Origin: Whitmania pigra
Lineage: Eukaryota; Annelida; Clitellata; Hirudinida; Haemopidae
Direction of reading: 5' to 3'
Assembly: GCA_021613335.1 (NCBI GenBank)
Contig: JAJTWR010000236.1
Span: 366,001 to 430,000, forward strand
DNA length: 64,000 nucleotides
The notes beneath the pieces were generated by a model that had not been told where the DNA came from, ran no database searches, and saw only the letters and a list, made by a program, of their open reading frames with translations. Of the stretch, positions 27,974-40,700 are shown in pieces. Position 1 is the first letter of the stretch; every line of letters begins with the position of its first letter. The position numbers were made by a program, and so were the translations under genes.

Positions 27974-29334
27974 ACTGATTGTAATAGAGGTTGAAATGAT
28001 AGTGATGGATGAACTTATTGACGAATTAAACTGACTTACAACTTGTCAAACCATAAAGTAAAATTATCTTTGATGTGATTATCATTTCTTAAATCCTTTA
28101 TTCAACTCATTCATTAATCTGTTAATGTTCATAAAATTGCAAAATAGGAAGGAATTGAATTCATGGTGAATGGTGTCTAAATAAATAATCTTAACAATTG
28201 AACTCAATTTCAGAATTGTTGACATCGGAGGTCAAAGGTCAGAGAGGAGAAAGTGGATTCACTGCTTCGAGGGGGTCACGGCCATCATTTTCCTCGTCGC
28301 GCTCAGCGAATTCGACCTCACCCTTTCGGAGGATCACGAAGTGGTCGGTCGTTTGTCTTCTAATTTTACGGTTTTCCAAGTGTTCCTTAACAGTGTTTAC
28401 TTTGTTTAGTTAAATCTAGTTAATCTAGTTAAATTATTTGAAAAGATGAGTTATAGAATGCTATAAGAAAACCTGAGACAATGTTGTGAGATATTTGCTA
28501 AATATATTTAAATAGTGCAAGAATAAAGTTTTTTAAATGTAAAGTTGAATTCAAAATTAACAATATCTTGAGTTTCATTTACGATTACACTGACCCCATT
28601 TCCCGACCAATAGAATCGAATGGTCGAGAGCATGCGACTTTTCGACCAGATCTGCAACAACAAATGGTTCTCCAATTCCTCCATCATTCTCTTCCTCAAC
28701 AAGAAAGACCTCTTCGCCAACAAACTCAAGCGGTGCAAGCTCGGGTCCTACTTTCCCGAATATTCAGGTTGGTTTCAATCGAGCTATCAGTTTCAATCGA
28801 GCTATCAATTTTAGTTGAAGTGTAAATTTCAATCAACACCCCATGTAAATTTGTTTTCAACTGATTTCATTCAGTTAGAGTTCCCACCATCTTGTTTTTA
28901 TCCGTCTTTTGTGTTTCTAACTTAGTTTCTGAAATGCTTCTGTGCTTGCCAAACATTGCTCAGATTATACCTCTCATGTCTATTCTTGTTCTAAATGATG
29001 AAGTTATAAGTTAAGTTTGTTTGCTTGTAAATTATACATTTTCTTACATATTCTTAGATTGTGTAGCTCAATGTTACTGAAGTTTCAATTGTTATTATTA
29101 CTATTAATAAGTTAACCCATGAACTTTGCCATTCGACCTCTTCCAGGCGACAACTCCTACGAGGACGCCAGTGCCTTCATGCGGAAGCGTTTCGAGAGCC
29201 TCAACAGAAAGCACACGAAGGGTTTGTACACCCACTTCACCTGTGCCACGGACACCAACAACATGCAGTTCGTGCTCCTTTCTCTCACGGACATCATCAT
29301 CAAGAACAACCTCAACGATTGCGGAGTGCTGTAG
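26290..29334 (+). CDS. G protein alpha subunit, Gi/o-like, divergent
   Basis: Eight exons (26290-26407, 26726-26768, 26900-27041, 27335-27492, 27796-27924, 28214-28343, 28614-28767, 29147-29334) give 353 residues, the usual length. It starts [10 protein letters not shown]: Gly2 and Cys3 fit N-myristoylation and palmitoylation. GTP-binding motifs are all present: GAGESGKST (P-loop), [11 protein letters not shown] with the switch I arginine, [20 protein letters not shown] with the catalytic Gln, FLNKKDLF, and TCATDTNN. It ends NNLNDCGVL, with Cys at position -4 as in pertussis-toxin-sensitive Gi/o subunits. The helical domain, TFLKQLK in place of the usual TIVKQMK, and DIGGQ for DVGGQ are atypical, so it is probably a lineage-specific Gi/o paralogue. 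AATAAA is at 29758-29763. Exon 8 and others are distinctly GC-richer than their introns. Confidence 0.95.
27075..27294. repeat. 60-bp tandem repeat, about 3.6 copies
   Basis: Units with a period of exactly 60 bases containing TTGAATCATGTAATATTTGT and AATTATAATCTAATTAATAA, in the third intron of the G alpha gene between 27042 and 27334. There are no spacers, so it is not CRISPR-like. Confidence 0.95.
27599..27662. repeat. (ATT)n microsatellite
   Basis: Pure ATT array in the fourth intron of the G alpha gene; a GAT array of about ten units also begins the next intron at 27938-27972. Confidence 0.95.
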
Positions 29335-30550
29335 CATCGCGTCTTTTTAGTCTGCTTTCGAACGTCCGAGAGACGACCCTGTTTGGAAACAACACGAGCT
29401 CTCATTTCGCCATGGCATTCCACTTCTTCCGAGCCAGTATTGAGTTATTTTGAATCAACTGACCTCATTTTGTGCCTTTTTTAGAGTTTCGTTTATCGGT
29501 GTTTCGAAAAAAACTTTTAGGCTCGAGATATTTATATCCTCCCGTGCAATGATCGGTTCCCTTGCAGAGGCTTGAAAGTATTTTTTTTATATTTGTGATC
29601 TCCGAGCTGAGATTTTCTATCATTTTAACTTGCAATTTTCTTAGATCGTGTAGCTCGTAGTTTTGTGAAATGTTTCTGAATCTTTCATCCAGTGTGATGA
29701 GTGTTTTTCTCAGGACATTGAAGTTTTACGAGCGGTAGCTATTTACTCGATTTTTAAAATAAAAATTTGTGAAAGGTACTTGTGATCTCTGGTGGAAGTT
29801 GGCACTGCTTGTTGACTTGATCGACCTCGATGAAGCACCTCGTGACTTTGTTCATGCTAACCTTTTGATCTTTTTTAATCTTAGAAAAAACATTGTGCCT
29901 TGTGGTGTGACGATTCGGTATTTTGAGTTTCTCATTGAGACCGAGGTGTGAGTTGTAGTTTAACAACAAATTCGACAACAATAGTAGACCTTAGTGGCTA
30001 CCTTGTATTTCATTTGTCTCGATCCCATGATGGCCATCATCATGAACTGTGTTAATGAGGGGCCTATGAAACGAGAGCCCACATAATGAAAGAATCGTTT
30101 TAGTATCGATAGCAAAAGAAAACAAGTTTGCTTCTGTTAATTAGCATTAAAAAGGATTGTTGTCTACCATGCTTAGGCTAACTAGCAATCCATTATTTCT
30201 GCTGATTAAGCTTCGTGGCTTTAACACTAACGATCACATTTTAAGCATAAAGTTCTTTTGTAATTCAGGATTTTATAAACTACCATTTTGACGCATAAAT
30301 TATTTTTGAGTCGGTTAATTTCGCGGGCGGAAGTAACATAACTGGAAAATGCAATTTTTATCGTCTGCTCTTTCAGTTGTAGTCTTTCAATATTTTCCAA
30401 TCTCAATAATTCATTACTGAAAAGTTTCTTGTTTTAAAATAATTATTGATTTTATTAATTTCTTGTTTTAATATTTATCGTGGGAGTCACAAGCATTGGC
30501 TAATATTAGTCATACCGTAGTCCTGGAGTCAATAATAAACATAAACATTA
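29335..30550. other. G alpha 3' UTR and intergenic region
   Basis: The first 430 bases to the AATAAA at 29758-29763 are likely G alpha 3' UTR. The rest up to the GRIPAP1 start shows no gene. Confidence 0.5.
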
Positions 30551-31700
30551 ATGATGGCAGGGATGTATTCAGATGTAGACTTCAATCGTATGCAGGTTCG
30601 TCGACAGCTTCTAGACAATTATTTCTTTAGAATATTTTTAGGTTTTAGTTTGATATGCTCTTTTTCTACTCAGTTCGCCTTCAGATACTGACTTGAAATG
30701 CCCTCAAAATTGTATTAAAGTTATAAGAAACAAGTGATAATTACCTGGCAACTATTTAACACATTACATAAGTTATACCTTAATGTGGTATTCAGGATTT
30801 AATATGTGTGATTTTCATTAAAACATTTTAATTTCTTTAAACTGTTCTTGTTAATACATGAATCTCGTGGTTTATCTTTGAAATAATTTAAAAGTTAAAA
30901 CGTCTACATCATATTGCAAAATCTTTTGTAATCTTAACGATTTATTTCAAGAGTTAAGTTCACAAGTTGACCTAAATGTCATCCTTAATGGATATAAATC
31001 AGCAATCACCAATTAACTAAAATATTCATAATAATATTTATGATAATAAATTCTGTAATAACTATTTCTTTAAGGAGCAACTCCTCCAGTTGAGAGAAGC
31101 ATCTTATAAATCTGATGAAAGATGCAGAGGACAAGAAAAAGGTTTAGTGATCTTTGTTTTGTTTTGTTTGATAATCAGCTTAATGCTTATTGTGGATTTT
31201 CACTTAATTGAAATGATTACTAAACATTTTCAATTATTATTTACAAACTAATTAATTATAATACATAAATTTTTATAATGTATATTTTATTAACTATAAA
31301 TCATAATTTATTACTTAATCTAATTATTTAGCATAAAACATTGACAGTGTTTATATTAAACAATTAACAATTAATATTGTTTGTTTCATTAAATATAAAC
31401 TGATGTTTTAAGGAACTTTTAATTTCATCCAGAGTTGAACAATTTAAAAGAAAATCTCTCAATTTTGGAGAAGGAATTGAACAAAGCCAACCAGGTTATA
31501 ATGTTGTTGTCATCATTATCATCAACCTAATAGTCGTCATCATCATCATCATCATCACCACCACCAGGTTTGTTTTTATAACTTCACTTCAGAACATGAT
31601 ATGATCTTAAGTCAGATGGAAATAATCTTGGAAAATGTGTTTGTAAATTTTAGAAAAAACAAAATTAATTGCCCAGAACTGAATGGTGTTGTAATGGTGC

Positions 31701-31750
<50 letters not shown>

Positions 31751-34179
31751 ATTTTATTAATTATTATTATTACATATTATCATTATCAATTAACAAATTA
31801 TATTTACATTACCAATTACAATTGGTTCAACAATGTAGCATCTATTACAATGAAAAAAAATCATATTTCAGATAATAAACAGAAGTAAAAGGGCAAAGGT
31901 GAGTTATTCTAAGAAGTCTTGAAAACATTTTCATGGATGATCCATCTTTGTCTGACTAAGAAATAATAATAATAATAACAACAACAACGACAACAACAAC
32001 AACAAAGACAACAGCAAACATCCAATGAAGAAGCACCAAACAATAGCAACAAGAGTTCATTTTTGGTAGAAAATAATAATAAAAACAAGAACAACAACAA
32101 TAATAATATCAATGATAATGAATTTACAATTAAGCCTGCAATTAAGACAAAGTGTTTATCATTCATCTTAACAAGTTCTTTAATGCATGCAAGGTTGATT
32201 CGTTGATCGTCATCGCAAGGTGCTTAAAAAATTGAAAACTTAATTCCCGATGGATCGTCCGTGACATTGTTTGCACCCATCTGTTAGATGGTTTGGAGAT
32301 TAGGGATTTAATTTTTAATCCCGCTGGACAGGAAATGGTGAATTACATGCATGGATGATTTAAGGCTTGGATGAATTTTTGGAAATTTATGTGTGAATGA
32401 ATTAATGCAAGGTCGAGTTGATAATGAATTTTTGAATTGATGCTGATGAATTCACTCAATTTATTGATCGACGCATTCTCAGATTCTGCGATGATCCTAA
32501 TTAATCTTTGGAGCCAGAATGAATTATGCTAATGATGTCAATATTTGTTCGACCAAAGCCCGCATACATAACGATGTGCTTACTTTAAACCCTTAAACCA
32601 CCGGAACAGGAAATATACATATGTGTGTTGTATGTGTGTACAAGGATGTGGCGGTTTAAGGGTTAATAGCGGCTGCCGTAATTAGTTAATTGCAAGTTAT
32701 TATAAACTGGTCACTTGTCATGTAATTAAAGTGATGATGTTTTGTTGCGATACAAATTAATTCTAATTGTGAATAAACTAATTGTTCTTAATTATTTCGT
32801 TTTTTAAAGAAAACTAAATTATTTCAGTAATGGTTGTGTAACTCTGAGGCCTAACTTGAGCAGTACCAACGTTGTTCAAACTTTATTGCAGCAATAAGAC
32901 TGCACTGGTTAAGTATTATAACGGCAATGGCAATGAGAGCAATAAATTATGTTAATTAACTAATTGTTTAATATTAATTAACTAATTAATTGCCATTCAT
33001 TGACCAACTAATTAATTAAACTAGGATTACGAATCAGCTCTGAACGAGGTCGACAGCCTGCAGAGGAAGCTTCACATCCACGAGGAGGACTCGAGGCTTC
33101 AGAATGAAACACTCATGAAGGAACTCGCCCAGGTCATTTCAATGTTTCCTATTATTTCTTAATTTTATTATTATTAATAATTCATTAATGACATGGGCTT
33201 ACCACTTGTTATTATTATTATTATTATTGTTGTTGTTAATATTATTATTATTATTATTATCATTATTATCATTATTATTATATGATAGTGTAGTAAGTAA
33301 ATATTATATTGTTGTTGTTTATATCATTCATTGTCTTCTTCATCAAAAGCAAGGACGATAAAAAAAAACTTGTAGCAAACAATTTAAAAAAATAAATTTA
33401 AATCGGTTTTAATTAAATGTTCTTGTTAAAGGCTGGTGGTTCTTCACAGCTTTGTCAATGCAATGTTAAAGAACGAGATGACTTTGTCTTTGAATGGGTT
33501 TGTGGTTAATGAGATTAATAAATAAGTTAAATTGTAACACATTATGCAGAAGGCGCCATGAGGTATCAGAATTCGTTAACAATTTCTTGCCTGGGAAATG
33601 AAGCAAATATTTACAGCGAGTAAATCGCAAGGCAATCACCATAAATAAAAAGGTTTCATTCACTTGCAAACAATACTCGGCTTTATTTTCCACGAAACAA
33701 CTCTTTATTTATTTATCTTTTTGTGTTATTATTTTATTTTTATGCAAAAGAATTTTCGTTATTTAAGTTGAATTGGTCGTACGGATTGCGATCCTGTGTG
33801 CGGTGTTAATACAGCAGTCTTAAAGCTTGAATGTTAAATATTGTTGTTGCCGTTGTTGTTGTTGTTATGATGTTTGACAAAAATTGGAAAAAAGATGAGT
33901 GTAGACATTGTTTGAACATTGTTTGAAATGCTTGTTATTTTGTTCATCGAGTGATTTGAATCAAATCGAATGTACGCATTGAACAAAACATCGCAAAACA
34001 TGTGTGCTCATCTCATTTGGTTCTTCAACTTCTCGCTTCAGAAACCTTCGTCGAAGAAGGATTGAGAAGTCTTCGTTGATTGGGTCATCATCGTCGTCGT
34101 CTGCTCTTTCACTTTTAAAAGCTGCTACTTTGTCGTGATGATTATGTTGATGATTATAATGATGATAATGAAAATAATA

Positions 34180-34255
<76 letters not shown>

Positions 34256-34299
34256 TAACAATAACTATAATAATAATAATAATAATAATAACAATAACT

Positions 34300-34330
<31 letters not shown>

Positions 34331-37300
34331 TAACAACAACAACAACAACAACAATAATAATAATAATAATATTAATAATAATATTAATAATATATAATAA
34401 TAGCAATAATGATAATGATGAAAATGATTATGGTCATTGACTATATTTGGTTCTATGGTTGTGGTTACGATGCAAATGCAGGTGATGGTTTCGAATACTT
34501 GTTGTCAGTTTAAGAAGACGAAGTGCATTCTTAGCACATCGATTACGTGTCATAGATGTGTCTTCATTTGCCTCATTTCGACGTGATATTCCTATTATTT
34601 TTGAGCTCATTTTGTCAGAGAGAGAGTGATCCTCAAATTTATTGAAATTTATTGAAAATTAAAATAAAAGTAAACTTCAAATTTAAAAAAATTCAATTTT
34701 AATTTAAGTTTTAATTAATCTCCACGCATGAAATAAATAAGTAACAAATAACAGGAACAACTATTAACAGCTCAAATATTTTTGATATAAAAAAATGTAA
34801 CAATAACTGTTGACATCAACATAAACAACGACATGAGCTACTTTTAAATATTCATTACCTGTTGACATCTGACGATCCTAACAGCTGGTCGGAACGAACG
34901 AACGCCTGGAGAAGGAGTTGAAGGACAGGAAGGAGAGAGAAGATGGAAATGGAGGAGAAAATGGTGGTGGCTGTGGTGGAGTTGAGATGGTGAAGAAGGG
35001 GGAACACCAGGCACTGCAGGATGAACTCAGAAGGCTGCACGCTCAATATTCCGCCCTACTCAAATGTTAGTCATTATGATTATGATGATGATGATGATGA
35101 TGATTTTTGATGATGATGATGATGTTGATGATGATGATGGTGATGTGGATGATAGTGGTGGTGATGCTGATTTCATTGATGTAATTCATTTACAGTATGA
35201 AATATGTTCTTTATTATTCATTTTTTTTATTTTATTTGTTTTAAAACATGGGGTTTTTGATTAAATCCATTTAATTTAATTCAATGATTATTCCTTCCAA
35301 ATTGATCAAGGCAACAGAGGTCAGACAGAAAAGTCATCGTCATCGTCATCATCACCAGCAGGTCAAATGTGAGTCGATGTGAGAGTTGCTTAACAATTCT
35401 GAATGAACTAGCTTGAAATATTAAAATTATTTTAAATTACTTAATTTATTTACTTGTTATTTGCATGTTCATGTTTGTAATTGGTCTGCAATGACATTAA
35501 GTGCTTCATTTTCAGTGAATTGGTTTCAAACAATTGCAACAACTCTGAGGTTGAAACAGGTGAAGTTGTTGTTGTTTACATTTTAAAATTTATTTAATTC
35601 CTCGAATTCATCCATGACATTATTAAGAATTTATCTGTGATTAATTATGAATGGTTATTACACAGATCCTGGTCTTCTTAACCACTACAAATAATTGTTG
35701 TATTACGTTATGTTAATCAATTAGTAATTAAATATTAATGCATTTGTTATTATTAAATTGTTTATTTCACATTTAATTGAAGCCTCTTCGAACGAAAACA
35801 TTCCTATGGACCAAAACATTGAAGGTCTCAGGCATAACCTGATTTCATAACTTTTGTTAAACACCTTTCATTAGTTAATTACCTAACTTTATAATTAAAT
35901 GCCTGTAGTTATAATTAAAATAAGCGACATCATGTAATTAAATAAAAGAGTTTTGTCAATAAATGCATGACATTGTAATTCCACACATAACTAAAACTAA
36001 ACTCAACTAGAATTTTGAAAGAAAAAATAAGAGAAATAAAATGAACAGAGTAACGATTGTTCGTTAATAATTTTTACTAACGACTTTCAGATCTCCGCTT
36101 GAAACTCGAGACGGAAAAAGAGGAAAACAGCCTCCTGAAGCAGCAACTTCAGCAACTCGAGGTTTGTTTCCATTTGTTTTGTAATTGTTTTTTTAAAGGA
36201 AAATATTTAATGATCCTTTAAAATTTATTTCATATTTTCACTAATGTTTTTGTTTTAATAATAGTAATAAAACAATTAAAATACAAAATCAAGATCACAT
36301 AGTCCCACTATTAATTTACCTTTGTGTTAATTATTAATTGTTATTAACAAATTCTAATACATGAATTATGTGAAAATAATGTGTTAATATATGATAATAT
36401 TTAATTTTAATATTTCCTTTTAATATTTTTAAAACTATTTATTTAACTTTCATTTATTCCTAAACAATCTCCTTTAAATCTTGTTGAAAATAATAGTGCC
36501 ATGAATTAATTTTTAATTATGCAAAGGTTTAAAACATTCCGAAAGAATTAATAATTATTTATGATTATCATAAACATTAATAAATTAGTTGATGCTTTCT
36601 TTAATTAATTAAAAGTTGAAGTTCAAGGAAGAATTGAGTTTGTTGAAGCAGGAAAATCTCCACTTGTCTGAAAAACTCAGAAAGAAGCAAGAAAGGTTTT
36701 ATTATGATTAATAAAATTAAGTGATTTATTAACAATTTATTAATTAATATTAATACAAATAGTCTACATGATTTGTTAGTCTGCTTAAATTTATTATTTT
36801 ATTATTTATGTTTTGAGGGAATTTAAAAATAATATTTTAATGAAACGATTGCTTTCGACCCGAATGATCCGATATTAAGTTTTATAAACACCTTGCTGTT
36901 TTTTTCAGCCTTTTGCAACTGCAGGAAGCCAAAGACAAACTTTTCACAGAAATGAGGTAAGTTAAGCAATACTTGATTTCACGAAACTTAAGGAATATTT
37001 ATTATTTTAATTGATTTTTAACTCTTACTTATAAGTAATGGCATGATGGCATCAGCGTTGCTGTAAGTACTCCAAAAATGTACTTAAGTATAAGTACAAA
37101 GTACATGGGGCTGAAGGTACTTATAAGTACAGGTACAAACAATCCTAATTTTATTTGTATAATTTTATGACAAATCCTCATTAAATTTAAATTAACTTTA
37201 ATTAAATTGAAATTAAGTTTAATTAAATTTAAATTAAGTTTAATTAAATTGAAATTCACTTTAATTAAATTGAAATTCACTTTAATTAAACTTAAATTCA

Positions 37301-37668
37301 CTTTAATTAAATTTAAATTCTCATCAGCTCCAAACTGGAAACAGTTCGAGTGGAACACGACAAGTCGTTGAAAGAATCTCGCGAGAAGTTCGATCAGGAG
37401 TCTGTGACCTTGATTGAAAATAAGAAGGTTTCAATTATAATTAATCAATTTGATTTTAATTAAATTGCTTATTATTAGTTAACTAGTTAATTGTTAATCA
37501 GTCCATCGATTTGCATCTGTCGATTTGATTGGCTGATCATTACATGGATTAGTCATTAGTTCTGATGGAATGTTCGATTGATTCTGAAAATAGCTTTCAA
37601 AAAGCTCTCTCAGATGCGATTCATTTTGCTTAGTTTGTTATTAATAGTACCTGATTTTATTGTTACTG

Positions 37669-37704
<36 letters not shown>

Positions 37705-40700
37705 TACATGGTAAATAGTTGTGGTGGATTGTTCTTAGAGTTTAGAGGATGATGTCATCAGACTGAAAAAGAAATTCAATGAACTTCTCAATGAAGTTTG
37801 TTTTCCTTTGTTTATTTATTTAATTAATTAATTAATTGATTAGTTTATTTATTAATTCATCTATTGAATTGTTGATTTATGAAATTACTTGATAATTGAG
37901 CTTCAAACATGCACAACTCAGAGAGTATTTTTGCTTGCATTGCCTATGGCTAACTTGGTTCATAATTTAATTAATATAACATATCAATTTGATTAGTGAG
38001 TTTTAATTTCATGATTTGATATTAATTTCATTTGTACTTATTTTTTTTTTATCTCGAATCACTGCCAGAATAGTTGCTATACGAATATAATCATTTAAGC
38101 ACTTCCGAATCTATGAAGCACAGCATAGATGTGGTAATAAATCTATAAATATGTAAATATAAAATTACCATGTAATAATAAAGTTTATTGATTGATTTAT
38201 TTACATTTTAATTTACTTCTAAAATAAACAGAAGAAGAGACTCGAGGAGCAGATGGCAGCGAGAGGCGAGGAATCCTCAGCGAAGTTGAAGGACCTTCAG
38301 TTGGAGTTCGAAGCGAAGATCAGGAAGCAGGCGGACATCGTCAACATCTTCAAGGAAAAAGTCGAAAACCTAAGAGTCCAGCTGAAGGTTAATTCAGAAG
38401 TAATTGAGAAAATAAATATAATTAATGAGAAAATAAAGATAATTAATGTTAAAATAAATAGTAAGCAATGAGAAAACAAATGATAAAATAAATTAAATAA
38501 ATAAATAAATAAAATACATAAATATAAATAAATAAATAAATATAAATAAATAAATAATAAGTAATGATAAAATAAATGGTTTGAATGTTGGATTTCTTGC
38601 TTTTGGTTTGAATTTGTTGATTTATAACGAATGTATAATGCTTAATTCTTGGTAATTATAATTCTACTAAATATTTGTTAATTTATTGCCTTTTGTGATA
38701 AATTGAATTATTATTTAATAAAAAGTGCTCCATTCACATCAACACAGATTTAACATTACTTGCCATAAACATCATTTTAACAATACTCCAGACAATGAGT
38801 TTCATGACTATTCATTATTTAAAATATCAATTGAACTATTAATAATATTAATAAATTTAAATTGATTATCAATTAAATAAGTCGATTTGCAACTCGTTAA
38901 AAAACTCAACAGGAAAGTCAAGCATCTCACCAGCAATCAACAGAAGAAAATGCAGCCTTAAAAGTTGAAAAGGAAAACTTGGCCTTGAAATTTACCGAAA
39001 TCACCAAGGTTTGAACATCATTACTATGCTTATCATCTTTAAGTCATTACCTCTTTTGACTGAATGTCATTAAGGATTGTTAAACAATCAATTAATTAAT
39101 TTAATTAATTTTGATAAATAGCTTGTTAATTAGACTCAATAAATAAATAAGCTTATCTCTACTTAAATTGAGTGTGGATTTCCATTTGTATTTAAATTTC
39201 ATGAAAAAATTCTTTATTATTATTATTATTAATTTATTATTGTTAAGAAATAATACACAATTATTAATAATCAACCAGTTCAACCTTCCTACCAGTAATT
39301 AATTTTAATTCGCATCACCGAGACTCAAATCCAATCTCACGAGAGTTTAAAACGTGGCAGTCGTCTGCTCTTAGGTTGCTGACAAAAGGAAAAGTCTCTT
39401 GGACCAACTGGCCATGAAGTACCAGGAGGATTCCGACCAGCATCGCGAACAACTCAAGGAAGTCAAGAAGAACCACGAGTCGATTGTCAACGATCTCAAC
39501 CAAGAACTTTCACAACTCAAGGTGTGTTGAACCTGGCTACAGGTTGATGTTTGATTGATTAATGGTTGAACTTATCTGATGGGTTGATGTTTGAATGATT
39601 GGTTGTTGAATCTACCTGCCTGATGACTACTGGTTGATGTTGAAATGAATTTTAAATTTTTTAACAGGGCATCTGTAAATAATTACAAAATAAAATTATG
39701 AATTGAACTTGTATGGAATAATAATCATTGAAATAATAAATTCATGATTACAAATTAAATATAAAAACATACAAAAGTATAACAAAAATATGAATAAAAC
39801 TAAAATAATATAAACATAGTAACATAATATATAATGAATCAACTCAGGCACAGTTGAAGGAGTTGAAAGTTTTGGAAGAGGATTGCGAATGTTTGAAGGA
39901 AAAGTTGAAGAACTCGGAGAACTTCAAGAATATCTTGGAGCAGTCCTTGAACGGTGCCCAGGTTTGTTGCTGAGTTAATTAATTGATAAATAATTATTCT
40001 AAATAATATTAGTTAATTAATTTATAAATAATTATTCTAAATAATATTAGTTAATTAAAATTAGTTAAAATTCAAATGATAAATAATAATTATTCTAAGT
40101 AATAATAGTAATAACCTTCTAAAATTAGACAGGGGAATGCAAAAGTAGGTATACAGTAGTTTTTTGCATCAGTGAAATTAGTGGCATGTTATATTTCAGT
40201 ATAATTAATATTTTGAATATTATTATTTGATATTTCAGAATGATCTGAAGTCCGCAAAAGAAGAAAATGAGAAGAAAGTATCTGAGTTAATACTGAGTTA
40301 CGATTCACAAATTACACAGATTGAAAAGGAACAGTGTGACAAAATACAGGTCATTACGTATTATGTTATTGTTATTATTATTAATTATTATTGAATAATG
40401 ATTTTTTAATACACAATCCTATTGCTCTATACATGTTGTTTTTATTGCTAACGAATAGCTTTTAAATAAAATAATGTTAGTCAAATGTCAATCAACCTCA
40501 TCACGTTACTAATATGCATCATATTTAAATTACAATACATTATTATTATTACATCCGTATAATATTATTTGATTGCATCGCTAATTATTTCCAGGAGTTT
40601 GAAAAGAGATTGACAGGCAAGGAGGCGGAGATTAAAGAGTTGAAAGAGGTCATCGTGAAGTATGAACAGGTGTTGACGACTTAAGACGATTTTTAAACAT

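Noticed and set aside
37029..37358. Minus-strand frame with repeated NLIKVN/NLIKLN units, looking like a repeat protein
   Set aside because: It is the antisense translation of the 21-base intronic tandem repeat in GRIPAP1.
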